From contig VGVZ01000005.1 of the NCBI GenBank assembly GCA_016873805.1, forward strand, positions 106,689 through 170,688: a DNA stretch of 64,000 bases, in the 5' to 3' direction. The notes below the pieces were generated by a model. The model saw only the letters and a program-made list of their open reading frames with translations. It had not been told where the DNA came from and ran no database searches. Position numbers and translations under genes: made by a program. Numbering within the stretch: position 1 is the stretch's first letter; each line of letters opens with the position of its first letter. Source of the DNA: Ignavibacteria bacterium. Lineage in GTDB: Bacteria > Bacteroidota > Ignavibacteria > UBA10030. Shown here piece after piece: positions 49,605 to 59,558 of this stretch.

Positions 49605-50454
49605 AATTCCTATACTCACCGATTCTCCAGTCGGTGATCTCCTCAATCCAATCGAGTATCCGATCCTTCACTCTGCCTTGTGCCTTTCGTTCGTCATATT
49701 CAAAGGACCAGTCCTGGGAAGCGACACGGTCGTGCATCAGGGCGGGATGCGTCCCCTCGAATTGCCTCAATCGCCCGCCTCGCGAATAGTCGTACGCCGG
49801 GGCGGCTCCAACGTTTTTTCGCACCCACTCGTCATCGTGCCACAAGCGGTTGAATGAAAGCTGCTTCAGTTGTTGCACGGCCGGCGGCTTCACCCAGCCG
49901 TAATGATAAATCGTTGCATCGATGGCCTTCACCTTCAGTTTCCGTCCGTGTCGCCGGAATCCCTGCGCATCTCCCCACGATTCGATACCGATACGGTTTC
50001 GAACAATCCTCACTTCGCGACGATACCATTGTCGTGAATGCCCCACGTACCGGTAGCTGCCGTAGAAATGCAGATACCGAAAAAGCAATCCCTCGACACG
50101 CGGATTATCTTGGTACTCTTCCATCGCCTTCGCAATCGTTGGGAGGTCATCTTCGTGGATAATCTCATCGCCCTGCAAATAGAATCCCCAATCACCCTTG
50201 ATATGTTGAAGCGCGACATTAGTCTGGTGTGCCAGAACTCTTCCTCCCTCACGCAAGCGTTCGTCCCAGGTCGTATCAATGATTCGGATCGTTGGAGAAT
50301 GAATCTCCTCGATTCTCGCGCGCGTGTCATCGGTGGAATCTCCAACGGCGATCACACATTCATCACAAAGGGGGAGAATGGAGGAGATCGATTCCACGAA
50401 AGGATAGTCGTACATCACTCCGTTCCGAACAAAGGAGAATCCGCTCACCATCAT
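49591..50454 (-). CDS. Glycosyltransferase family 2
   Basis: MVSGFSFVRNGVMYDYPFVESISSILPLCDECVIAVGDSTDDTRARIEEI…GDWGFYLQGDEIIHEDDL. Confidence 0.88.
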   Translation of the reverse strand: MMVSGFSFVRNGVMYDYPFVESISSILPLCDECVIAVGDSTDDTRARIEEIHSPTIRIIDTTWDERLREGGRVLAHQTNVALQHIKGDWGFYLQGDEIIHEDDLPTIAKAMEEYQDNPRVEGLLFRYLHFYGSYRYVGHSRQWYRREVRIVRNRIGIESWGDAQGFRRHGRKLKVKAIDATIYHYGWVKPPAVQQLKQLSFNRLWHDDEWVRKNVGAAPAYDYSRGGRLRQFEGTHPALMHDRVASQDWSFEYDERKAQGRVKDRILDWIEEITDWRIGEYRNYELI

Positions 50455-50577
50455 CCATTGCCTTCATTGATCAGTGGAGACGTTCACCGTTGACAAAGAT
50501 AGAAATAACGAAAACCAGTCACAATGCAAGGGATGGAAGAACCGAAGTTCAATACGGCGATGCAATGCGGGCAACAT

Positions 50578-51810
50578 TTAGTTGAGTTCCTCGACAACCA
50601 CAAGAAGGCAATTGGCGATCGGTCGTTCGCCGGTGGGATCCGATGGGGAATTCATGATGATCCCATCGACGATCATCGTGGTCGATCCGCCGCCATCGAG
50701 GTTGAGGCCATTCCAAACGCCGACGGAGAGCATGGCATCTGCGAACTCCGAGAGTGTCATCCCGACGCTCGTCGACTGTCTGCCGTCCACAGTGATCATG
50801 TAGACCTTCGTACTATCTCTAGAGAACCCGACTCCGGTGCGTGGATGCCGTTGTGTCGAGAACCGGGCCGCGGCTCCCTCGAGCGTATCGCTCTGGGCGG
50901 CAAGATTCGTTCCATTGAGAACGATTCTGGGCCAGCCACCGACAAGAGTCCGGAGTGGTCCGACGTAGGGGTCTGTCCCGAGCCAGGCCCGAAGAGTATC
51001 CCCGGAATGAATCCCGGCTGCAAACGTATTGTGTCCGGAGATCTGCAACAACCAGTCTGTCGAGGTTGGCGTCGAAGATCTATCAGGAGGCCACGCATTC
51101 GTGACCACAAAGAAGAGAGTATCGAACGACTTGCGCACCGGCCGCATAAGAACTTGCAGACGCAATCCAAGCCCCGACTCAGGCAGAACTGTCTCGCTGA
51201 CATAGGCATTGCGCAACACGAGCGAACTTTCACGCGGCGAGATGTTGACGCCCGTGAGCGGAAACTCGGATCCATCATTGCGAAACATCTTTCCCGAAAA
51301 GTCGAATTGCTCAATCAACGGCCGCCGACTCGATGAGAAAGCAAACTGAGAGCGACCATTGCGAAACGAAGCATCAGAGAAACGGGAGCCCGTTACGCCC
51401 TTGACGTACGTCTCAGCGATGATCTGATTATTCAAGTTCTCTCCCGTCCTCAGGTCGAAAAAGTCGGCGTTGATGGCTGCCACGACCCGCCGTCGGGGCG
51501 CTTGGAGACGACGGACCATCGAGGAAAGTTGTTCCCGACTATGCAGTTGATCTTTGGCTCTGGCACTTTCGATTGAAACATCGGGATGGCGGAGATCGAC
51601 CTCAACAACGTTCAGTTTCCACGGACCGCGAGGATCATCGATCGTCCAGTGGCGTATGCCGGGATGGAGTGTTTGGAGGGATTGGCGGTCCTGGCTTGCA
51701 AGTTCACCAATCTGAAGATCGTTCCAGGGGGCTGCGACGGTGAAATTGAGAAGGAGGAGGATGCAGAAGCTGACGATCGTGAGCACGAAGGACTTTTTCG
51801 TAACATTCAT
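50578..51810 (-). CDS. Phosphodiester glycosidase (NAGPA/DUF2233) family exported protein
   Basis: RRRVVAAINADFFDLRTGENLNNQIIAETYVKG…RTGVGFSRDSTKVYMITVDGRQSTSVGMTLSEFADAMLSVGVWNGLNLDGGGSTTMIVDG. Confidence 0.87.
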   Translation of the reverse strand: MNVTKKSFVLTIVSFCILLLLNFTVAAPWNDLQIGELASQDRQSLQTLHPGIRHWTIDDPRGPWKLNVVEVDLRHPDVSIESARAKDQLHSREQLSSMVRRLQAPRRRVVAAINADFFDLRTGENLNNQIIAETYVKGVTGSRFSDASFRNGRSQFAFSSSRRPLIEQFDFSGKMFRNDGSEFPLTGVNISPRESSLVLRNAYVSETVLPESGLGLRLQVLMRPVRKSFDTLFFVVTNAWPPDRSSTPTSTDWLLQISGHNTFAAGIHSGDTLRAWLGTDPYVGPLRTLVGGWPRIVLNGTNLAAQSDTLEGAAARFSTQRHPRTGVGFSRDSTKVYMITVDGRQSTSVGMTLSEFADAMLSVGVWNGLNLDGGGSTTMIVDGIIMNSPSDPTGERPIANCLLVVVEELN

Positions 51811-51863
51811 TCAGAATTCGGGAGACTGCGATCAGCAGCGAATTGATCCGGCAATCGGCGCCG

Positions 51864-52391
51864 CTACTTCGTCTTTTGACGTTCCGCGCGGAATGCATCG
51901 TACGATTTCGACTGATAGTGTCCTTCTCCGATGAAGGCAAGAACCGTCGAAAAATCGCCGGCCGGGATGAAGCCGGGAACGACCGTGATCGGCTTGCCGC
52001 CGCTCTCGAAGAACACCGTCGTTGGATATCCGCTTACACCCATGGCTCTGGCAAACTGCGCTTCGCTGAGTGTTCGTCCATCATACGTCACAAGAGAACT
52101 CGATTCGGCATTGAGCTTGACCGGAATGAAATGAGATTGAATGGCCTTGGCAACTGCCGGATCGGTGTACACTTCCTTTTCCATCTTCTTACACCACGTG
52201 CACCAGTCTGTGTAGACATCGACAAGGATGCGCTTACCCTGGCTCCGTGCGAGTTGAACGGCCGTATCAAAGGGTTTCCAGTCCACACTACTTGCCGATG
52301 CCGTGGAATCGCCGGCGCCCAACTGAATGAACACAAGAGCTGCCACCGCAATCACGAAGGCAATTGTCACCATGATACGTGTTGATCTCAT
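51864..52391 (-). CDS. Thioredoxin-fold exported protein
   Basis: KRILVDVYTDWCTWCKKMEKEVYTDPAVAKAI…VSGYPTTVFFESGGKPITVVPGF; WCTWC motif. Confidence 0.88.
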   Translation of the reverse strand: MRSTRIMVTIAFVIAVAALVFIQLGAGDSTASASSVDWKPFDTAVQLARSQGKRILVDVYTDWCTWCKKMEKEVYTDPAVAKAIQSHFIPVKLNAESSSLVTYDGRTLSEAQFARAMGVSGYPTTVFFESGGKPITVVPGFIPAGDFSTVLAFIGEGHYQSKSYDAFRAERQKTK

Positions 52392-52433
52392 CTCGGCTCC
52401 ACTCCTCGTATTATCGACTCGTCACAATGATGA

Positions 52434-54260
52434 TCAAAGATGTAGTTTCTCGATTGGCCTCGTGTCACGGAGGGCCGCCCCCGTTCCCTTGCGATTTGCG
52501 ATGAGATTCACGAACGGCACAAAGACGAAGACGGCATATCGTCTGCTCTCAAACGCAAGTGCATAGTTCTCGGGCGCAATCCGCATAGGATCAATTACAG
52601 TATATCGAATGAATTTGTCCTTTTCAATGATGAGGACTGCATCACGCGATTCGTTCTGCATCTCCTGGGTCAGCCAGATCCGGAACTGCAGAGAATCCTC
52701 CGGCGGAACAATCCGTCGGATAGTCCACTCGCTGTCCCATCCGATATCCGCACCGTTGAAGTAGTACGTCAGCTGGGGATTCCTCTCATATCCCGCCACA
52801 ATGAGATTCGCCGCCCTGATTTCGCTCAAGTAGGAGACCAGTGCATGGGCACCGTCGACATGTCGAAACCGATCAATCCACACGATGTGCAAAACCATAA
52901 CAAGGAAGGCCGGTGCGAGGAGTACCGGAACAAGGTACCGGCAAATTCGCTGGACCTCAATCCGTCGAATCCACACAACGAAAAGCAATCCCCCGATGAG
53001 AATTGCCAGAAGAAATGTCACAAGCGGGGGTGTGATGTGATGAAGTCCGATGTCGAATGAAACCAGACTTGCAAGGGCTTCTCGGACTGCATCCCGCCAC
53101 TCTTGCCTGAGAGCCCAGAAGACACACAGAAGAGTGATCCCAATCGCTGTGATCAAAACCTCTCGACGATTTCCGGGCTCCGTGAGACGAACCAGCTCGC
53201 GGCCGGCAAGGAGGCTGAAGGGAACCAGAGTCGGCAAAAGATAGACTGCCAGCTTCGAACGCACGGCGGAAAAGACAACGAAGAAGACGAGAAACAAGAT
53301 CGAGATGAAGGTCCAGCTCGAGTTCCGCTCCCGTATGGCCCGAAACAGCCCCAGCGCTCCCCATGCAACTGCGAGGGGCAGAACGAGGATTAATTGATTC
53401 ACGTAATAGAGCGGACCCAGTGCCTTCACGTTTCCCTCAAAACCGACAGCAATGCGTGTCCAGAGATCCGATCCGGCCACAAAAAAGAGGGGATCACCGC
53501 CACCGTGCTTGATTGTCATGTACACATACCAGGGGGCGGCAAGAAGAAGTCCGAGCAGCGTGATCTTTGCGAGGGCGGCGTAGTACTTGCGTCTGTCAGT
53601 GACTCCTCCGAAGACAATCCAAATAAGAAACGCCAACCCAACGCCGAACCCGACAAAGGAACGGGAAAGAAGTGCCAGACCGAGCGCGAGTCCGGCAGAA
53701 ATCCATTGCACACCGGCTTTGTGGAGTGCTAATTCCTTGGCGATAAGGAGCATCGTGAGGGCAACAAAGAATGTCATGGTGACATCAAGCTGACCCTGCC
53801 GCGAGTAGAAAGTGACGAGAGGAGAGAGTCCGAAAAGCATCGCACCGATGAAACCCGTTTTTGGTTTGTCCAATGCTCTCCCCGTTTCATAGAGAACGAA
53901 GAGGGTGGCGGTGCCGGCTGCGGCCGAAAAGAATCTCCCGGCGAATTCATTGAACCCAAAGAGAGCTTGTGCGATTCCTGTGAGCCAAATATAAAGAGGC
54001 GGATGAAAAGAAGAATAGAGACCATCAATCGAAACGGAGGTTTGGTCGATCCATTCGCCAAATCTGAGCATTCCCATGGAGCGGACCGCATAGACCGCCT
54101 CATCCCACGCCTGCATATCGTCGAAGCCGAGGTTGACGAACCGCAATGCCCCGACCATTCCGAGGATGATGAGATACCAATACTGCGTGGGAATGGAAGT
54201 ATAGAGGTCAGACAGCCGCGAGAGTAATGATCTCATAGAGCCAGACGGAAATACATCCAC
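52434..54260 (-). CDS. ArnT/PMT-like glycosyltransferase family 39
   Basis: LRFVNLGFDDMQAWDEAVYAVRSMGML…SFHPPLYIWLTGIAQALFGFNEFAGRFFSAAAG; many TM helices. Confidence 0.88.
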   Translation of the reverse strand: MDVFPSGSMRSLLSRLSDLYTSIPTQYWYLIILGMVGALRFVNLGFDDMQAWDEAVYAVRSMGMLRFGEWIDQTSVSIDGLYSSFHPPLYIWLTGIAQALFGFNEFAGRFFSAAAGTATLFVLYETGRALDKPKTGFIGAMLFGLSPLVTFYSRQGQLDVTMTFFVALTMLLIAKELALHKAGVQWISAGLALGLALLSRSFVGFGVGLAFLIWIVFGGVTDRRKYYAALAKITLLGLLLAAPWYVYMTIKHGGGDPLFFVAGSDLWTRIAVGFEGNVKALGPLYYVNQLILVLPLAVAWGALGLFRAIRERNSSWTFISILFLVFFVVFSAVRSKLAVYLLPTLVPFSLLAGRELVRLTEPGNRREVLITAIGITLLCVFWALRQEWRDAVREALASLVSFDIGLHHITPPLVTFLLAILIGGLLFVVWIRRIEVQRICRYLVPVLLAPAFLVMVLHIVWIDRFRHVDGAHALVSYLSEIRAANLIVAGYERNPQLTYYFNGADIGWDSEWTIRRIVPPEDSLQFRIWLTQEMQNESRDAVLIIEKDKFIRYTVIDPMRIAPENYALAFESRRYAVFVFVPFVNLIANRKGTGAALRDTRPIEKLHL

Positions 54261-55560
54261 TGAGAAGGGAGATCAGCACAATCCACTGCACCGTTGTGAG
54301 CGATCGCAAGGCTTCGCGTGAGTTGCTCACGAAGACACAAGCAAAGATAGTCAGGAAGGGCATCAATGGGAAATGAAATCTGCTGCCGCCAAAAAAAACG
54401 ATACTCGTCGCCACAATGACCAGTGCCATGCCGACAACGAAGAACCAAAGGTGATCCCGCGGCAAGCTAACGATTCCAGCCAACCCGAGAAACAAAATCA
54501 CCATAGAGGGGAGGTTTGTCACGGCGATGAGCGAGAGAGGGAGTGCGGCGTAGCGTTCCGCATAGCGCAACGGGGGGAGAGGTCCATCGTTCGAAAACGT
54601 GAAAACGAGAAGTTCCCCTTCACTTGAAAACAGGTGTCCGATTTTCTTGAATGCATTGATGACGGTCGTTCCGGGATGGTCAATGAGGTAACCAAGCGCC
54701 ATCGCGCGTGCAGTGCTGTCAAGAGCAACTTCGTCATGAATGAGAGCTGTCAATTCATGCGGAAATATTCCTTTGTATCCCCCCGTCGTGTGCGGATTGT
54801 GACCGATGTACAGATTCATTCCGCCATTGAGGGAGAGAGCGGGAGTACCAAAAGTGACAGCATTTCGGATCACCCAGGGAGCGAGAAGCATGAGGAACAA
54901 TGTGGATGAAAGAAGAACATCCCGCGTCCGATCTCCCCGCCAAAGCGAATAGCCGATCCAGAATGCGGCAAACAGAATCATCCACGGCTTCACAAGCGTC
55001 AGAAGTCCGAGCAGGAGACCTGTCAGAAACGAGCGGGCGAGCCCGTGAGGAACGCTTCTCGTGACGACAAACGCGAGCAGTACGAGAAGAAACGCGAACA
55101 ATGTCTCGGAAAAGAGGAGGTTCGCATAGAAAAGTGCAGGAACGAAGAACATCCACACGATCGCAGCTGCAAATCCACTCCTCGCCGATCGTCCCGCAGT
55201 CAGAAAGAACAACAGCAGTCCGGTGAATACATCGAGAATCGCCTGGAGAAGTTTGACGGTGATGGGGGAGGAGCCGCAGAGGGCGTAGAGGGAAGCAACG
55301 AAGAATGGATACCCCGGCGGACGGTATGCGGTCGGCTTCCCGTCGATCGCGTAGGTTCCATTCTCCGCGAGAGACGAGGCAAGGGAATGGTATTCGATTT
55401 CATCAGACGCGATCGTGTGGTCGCTCAGTCCAATGAAGAGCACTCTTGCGGCGAGTCCAACGCCGAGAAGAAGCGCCAGCCAGACCGCGTCTCGCCTTGT
55501 CAGATCAGCAAATATGGTGTTCCCGATAGAGTTCTGTGAGTCTCCGGTGGACTGATTCAT
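54208..55560 (-). CDS. Glycosyltransferase family 39 (dolichyl-phosphate-mannose-protein mannosyltransferase-like)
   Basis: SDHTIASDEIEYHSLASSLAENGTYAIDGKPTAYRPPGYPFFVASLYALCG; multispanning; ATG at 55560. Confidence 0.87.
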   Translation of the reverse strand: MNQSTGDSQNSIGNTIFADLTRRDAVWLALLLGVGLAARVLFIGLSDHTIASDEIEYHSLASSLAENGTYAIDGKPTAYRPPGYPFFVASLYALCGSSPITVKLLQAILDVFTGLLLFFLTAGRSARSGFAAAIVWMFFVPALFYANLLFSETLFAFLLVLLAFVVTRSVPHGLARSFLTGLLLGLLTLVKPWMILFAAFWIGYSLWRGDRTRDVLLSSTLFLMLLAPWVIRNAVTFGTPALSLNGGMNLYIGHNPHTTGGYKGIFPHELTALIHDEVALDSTARAMALGYLIDHPGTTVINAFKKIGHLFSSEGELLVFTFSNDGPLPPLRYAERYAALPLSLIAVTNLPSMVILFLGLAGIVSLPRDHLWFFVVGMALVIVATSIVFFGGSRFHFPLMPFLTIFACVFVSNSREALRSLTTVQWIVLISLLSGCISVWLYEIITLAAV

Positions 55561-56590
55561 ACGAATGGTACTGTTCGACCCATCGCCGCCCCGCCATTCC
55601 TTTCTCTCTTCGCAAGGATGGATTGTCGATGAGTTCGAGAAGACGGTCGTAGAGGGTGTCGGCATCTGCCAGCACGAACGGATTTTCCGGGAGCCACGCG
55701 ACATAGTCGGGAGTCATTTCCGTAATCGTCGGAATTCCCATCGCGAGGAATTCGAGCGAGTTCCGCCCATATCCGGTGCCGCCGAAGTTGCCGACTTGTT
55801 CGATCGCGATGTCGCATCGCTTCTTGGCTTCGATCACGCGTGCATGCGGCGTCCCTTCGAGCAGAACGAAGTCGATTTTCCTCTCCTTCTTCAACTTCTC
55901 GATGACAGGCAGAATCAGTCTTGTCCCCTTCATCGCTCGATTGCTGGGGGAGTGGATGATCCGCAGGAGGTCGTTTTCGTTGGTCCGCACGGCGTACGGC
56001 GAAACGTCGAAGGGAATAAAGAGATAGTGAATATTGGGATGAAGAAGCAGGTGATCACTCTCGTTTGTCAGATTCAGATCGCTCAACTTCTCCATCGTAG
56101 GATCCACGCCTCGCACCCGGAGATCGCTTCCCATGTAATGGCAGATGATCTTCTTTCCCTCCGTCTTCCAGCGTCGGGCGACCCGGGAATCCCGAAAGAA
56201 GTCCAGCCCTCCGTCGTAATGAATCACGTCATATTGATCGAACTGGTGTTTGCTAAACGCGCGCTGGATGCGGCCGCGTCTGCGGACGTCATCATACCGA
56301 AAATAGACATATTCAAAAATGTTGGATGCTCTGTGAATCCGGGGAGAAGGATGATTCGCGGCACGCTCGGGCGTGAATTCCTGTTCGCGGTCGATTCGCT
56401 TGCGGGTACGCCACCATCGGGCAACGGGATTGCGCGGGAGCGGAAGATCAAGACAGATATCCTCGGGAAAGGAAAGGGTGTTCCTGTGCAAGGTGACGAG
56501 TGCAGCCTCATGGCCATGCCGTCGCTGCATCTCCATCATGTTGTAAGGAACGCCGGCAACGTTGATCGGTGCAACGTGGAGAATCTTCAT
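55505..56590 (-). CDS. Glycosyltransferase (GT1/GT4-like)
   Basis: MKILHVAPINVAGVPYNMMEMQRRHGHEAALVTL…AIEQVGNFGGTGYGRNSLEFLAMGIPTITEM. Confidence 0.8.
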   Translation of the reverse strand: MKILHVAPINVAGVPYNMMEMQRRHGHEAALVTLHRNTLSFPEDICLDLPLPRNPVARWWRTRKRIDREQEFTPERAANHPSPRIHRASNIFEYVYFRYDDVRRRGRIQRAFSKHQFDQYDVIHYDGGLDFFRDSRVARRWKTEGKKIICHYMGSDLRVRGVDPTMEKLSDLNLTNESDHLLLHPNIHYLFIPFDVSPYAVRTNENDLLRIIHSPSNRAMKGTRLILPVIEKLKKERKIDFVLLEGTPHARVIEAKKRCDIAIEQVGNFGGTGYGRNSLEFLAMGIPTITEMTPDYVAWLPENPFVLADADTLYDRLLELIDNPSLRREKGMAGRRWVEQYHSYESVHRRLTELYREHHIC

Positions 56591-56593
56591 GGA

Positions 56594-57559
56594 TCAGATG
56601 AAGCGCTTGTAGTAAGTGCTCCGGAGTATTCCGCGCGAGTCAAACTTTTCTTTGAATGTAATCAAACTCATGGCGGGCGTCATCTGGTTTTCCGCATGCG
56701 TGTCCTGCGAAACGCCGATATCGACCCAGCGCAGGCCCTGTTCAAACGACCATTTGACCACTTCATACATCAGCGCATAGATGGGGTTGTATTCCTCGTA
56801 CTCGTACAGCAGCATGTTGTAGAAACAGAGGGCGACCTGTTCGTTGCATCGCAAGACCAGAGAACCGGCAACCGGCTGCCCATCGTGCTTGGCCAGGAAG
56901 AGCACCAGATTATCGGGAAGCAACGTCCGCAGTCTCTTGAGTTCCTCAAGAGTGTGGGTCGGTTTCACACGATGGCGGTTTTTGTTCTCGACGAGAATCG
57001 GATAGAATGCATCGTAGTCATCACTGAGATCAATGACGAGTTCATTCTCGCGCCGGTACTTGTGGATATAGCGACGGGCGGTGCTCTGAAAACGCGAGAG
57101 GAACTCCCCATCCGTAAGGGCGATTGCATGAGAGATATAGTGCTTGTCGGTTGTGAAGCCGCGGTAGGAGAGGGCGTAATCGATGTTTTGAGAATACGAT
57201 CGGTGATAAATGAACGGCGGCCCAGTAAGAAGCACCCGCTCGACGCCATTTGAGCGGCAATAGTCCCCGAAGAGATCCACTACATCCAGCGCTTTGGCGA
57301 ACGGAATATCGCCGGTCACGAACGACCCGTACGATGCCCCGATCGGCGACTCGAACACCGTCCCGTGAAGCGCCCCCGGCAAAACCGACACGATTTCGTC
57401 GTTCTCAAGAACGATCAGATGATGCCACGCGAAGCGACCCTCGGGATGATAATCAAGGAATTGCTGAAGATGAAACATCGTACCGTTGTTCGATCTTCGC
57501 ACAAATTCGTCCCATTTGGTGCGCCAACTGCTGTCGTACGGAATAATCGTGAGTGACAT
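56594..57559 (-). CDS. FemAB/GNAT-type peptidoglycan bridge or acyltransferase-like protein
   Basis: WDEFVRRSNNGTMFHLQQFLDYH…LFLAKHDGQPVAGSLVLRCNEQVALCFYNMLLYEYEEYNPIYALMYEVVKWSFEQGLRWVDIG. Confidence 0.8.
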   Translation of the reverse strand: MSLTIIPYDSSWRTKWDEFVRRSNNGTMFHLQQFLDYHPEGRFAWHHLIVLENDEIVSVLPGALHGTVFESPIGASYGSFVTGDIPFAKALDVVDLFGDYCRSNGVERVLLTGPPFIYHRSYSQNIDYALSYRGFTTDKHYISHAIALTDGEFLSRFQSTARRYIHKYRRENELVIDLSDDYDAFYPILVENKNRHRVKPTHTLEELKRLRTLLPDNLVLFLAKHDGQPVAGSLVLRCNEQVALCFYNMLLYEYEEYNPIYALMYEVVKWSFEQGLRWVDIGVSQDTHAENQMTPAMSLITFKEKFDSRGILRSTYYKRFI

Positions 57560-57567
57560 GCCGTCCT

Positions 57568-58464
57568 TCAGAGTGAAATGCTCAGCGTGGCGAGATGAGC
57601 GTCGCCCAATCCGAACTTGAACGGAACGTAGCCATAGTCAAGGGCGATTGTTCTATAGACGACGCCTAATCCGGTTGACAATCCTCTCGCCTCGGAACCG
57701 CCATGATAGCCAAACCTTAAGGAGAGATACTTCTGGTAGGTCGCTTCAAGGCCGACGCTCATGTAGCTTGTGATGTCGGCCAGATTACTGACATATGCGG
57801 GGTAGAAGGCCAGATCAAAATCGTCGATCGACCGTGAATATTGTGCACCCAAATGGAGGCGGGAAGGGAGATCTCCCGGCATATTCCGAAAGGCGGAGAC
57901 AGAACCGACGTTTGTGAGGGAAGCGGCTACAACGACACCAGGAATCTTCGTCAGATAAGTCATTCCAAGGTCGACCGCGTAACCTGTCGTTTCGTCAATA
58001 TAGATTTTTTCGTACAGGTATTTTCCGCTCACTCCCGCGACGACGTCAGGTCCAACCGATGTCGCGAGCGAAACACCCATGCTGGCAAACTGAGCCGCAA
58101 ACGATCCAAGCGATTCGCCTGGTTGCGTGCGGATTTCGATGCCCGTCACCCGAGACGAGGAGACGGAGAGACCCACGGTGGTGCCAAAAAGAGGGAATCG
58201 GACTCCGACGAGTTCGGTGCTCACGTCTTGAATCCACGCGCTGTGCCCAAGGAGAATATCGGTTTGGGATTCAGCATTGAGCGACGCCGGGTTCACGAGG
58301 AACGAGGAAAAATGGCCGCGATCGGCAACGACCGACTCACCGAGCGCCGCGGCCCGAGCGCTAACCGGGAATTTGAGGTACACCGATCCTACGGCCGTCC
58401 CCTGCGCGAGCGCTGATGCAACGATCGATCCTGCAAGAAGCAACGTAACTGCGGATTTCTTCAT
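57568..58464 (-). CDS. PorV/PorQ-family outer-membrane protein
   Basis: GSVYLKFPVSARAAALGESVVADRGHFSSFLVNPASLNAESQTDILLGHSAWIQD; beta-barrel pattern. Confidence 0.78.
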   Translation of the reverse strand: MKKSAVTLLLAGSIVASALAQGTAVGSVYLKFPVSARAAALGESVVADRGHFSSFLVNPASLNAESQTDILLGHSAWIQDVSTELVGVRFPLFGTTVGLSVSSSRVTGIEIRTQPGESLGSFAAQFASMGVSLATSVGPDVVAGVSGKYLYEKIYIDETTGYAVDLGMTYLTKIPGVVVAASLTNVGSVSAFRNMPGDLPSRLHLGAQYSRSIDDFDLAFYPAYVSNLADITSYMSVGLEATYQKYLSLRFGYHGGSEARGLSTGLGVVYRTIALDYGYVPFKFGLGDAHLATLSISL

Positions 58465-58571
58465 GGCAAAGTCGGTTTCAAATCAAGATCGGGACATCTT
58501 CTGCTGGCACGACGGCGAGCATTGTGCACAAGATAGAAAAAGAAGTTCGAAGACGAAAGCCACGGGATGGG

Positions 58572-59558
58572 CTATTCGAATCGTACGGAGAGAGACACAA
58601 AGTGCATCCCTCCGGAACCATAGGGATCGTGAACAAAGGCATAGGAAATCCCGGGTCGCCAGGTTTCGTACGATGACTCAAATGAAAAACCGAGCGAAAT
58701 CCGGGGGAGGAGATTCTCCTTCCATGTCAATTGATCGATGCCTGCGCGGATTTGAAACTGCTCCGCAAGCGTCATGTTGGCGCCTAATCGGACGATGGGA
58801 AGCGAGCCGATGTATTCAAACTCAGCACCTGCCATGAGGCCGATCTGAGCATGCTCGTAGCCCAGCGACAGCTTACGTCTCAAAGGAAAACGATCGGTCA
58901 TCGAGTTGCCGCTGTTTCCGTAGAGGGGTGAAGTATCCCACCTGTACTTCGAGCTGATATCATGTATCACCGCGCCGACGCTCCACTGAGGATGCAGTCT
59001 CATCATGACGCCAACGTCGAAACCAACGGTCGTGGAGGAGACATCTTCGTAAAGCGAATAGTAGAAGATCTTGGGAGACAGGCCTATCGCCATCCATTCA
59101 TTCGGCTTGAGACCAAACGAAAAGACAAATGCGTTTTCAGATGTGGAATAGATTTCCGTGGGACGCCCATCCCGATCGCGCCCCTGGATATCCCCCACGC
59201 CCGCGTTAATAACCCCGAATGAAATTCCCGCCTTCGGAGGGAGTCGTCGCGCGTAACCAACGAAATTGAGATTCCGATCCAGCGTGAGAAGCCCCAGTGT
59301 GGCGCTCGCGTACGGATGGTCCAGGAAAGCGGTGAGTGCGGGATTGTAGTACCCTGCGCTTGCCGATGACGGAAGTGCAGAAACGGCATTGCCCATCCCA
59401 GGACCAATTGCCCCAAAGCCGAACCGAAACGCGGGAGCCGGTTGTCCCCCTAAGGAAGACCTGGGTTGAGCCAGGAGGACGCGCTGCGGGTCCAGACTGC
59501 AGGCTCCAACGATGAGGAACAAGGCGCATGCAAGAGTCTTGCCACTATTGTACGACAT
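58572..59558 (-). CDS. PorV-like outer-membrane beta-barrel protein
   Basis: GFGAIGPGMGNAVSALPSSASAGYYNPALTAFLDHPYASATLGLLTLDRNLNFVGYARRLPPKAGISFGVIN; start at ATG 59558. Confidence 0.75.
   Translation of the reverse strand: MSYNSGKTLACALFLIVGACSLDPQRVLLAQPRSSLGGQPAPAFRFGFGAIGPGMGNAVSALPSSASAGYYNPALTAFLDHPYASATLGLLTLDRNLNFVGYARRLPPKAGISFGVINAGVGDIQGRDRDGRPTEIYSTSENAFVFSFGLKPNEWMAIGLSPKIFYYSLYEDVSSTTVGFDVGVMMRLHPQWSVGAVIHDISSKYRWDTSPLYGNSGNSMTDRFPLRRKLSLGYEHAQIGLMAGAEFEYIGSLPIVRLGANMTLAEQFQIRAGIDQLTWKENLLPRISLGFSFESSYETWRPGISYAFVHDPYGSGGMHFVSLSVRFE

Noticed and set aside
55565-57253. 562-aa plus-strand ORF antisense to the glycosyltransferase and FemAB-like genes
   Set aside because: It runs antisense across two genes with clear family motifs and resembles no protein; long antisense frames are expected from GC-rich codon bias.
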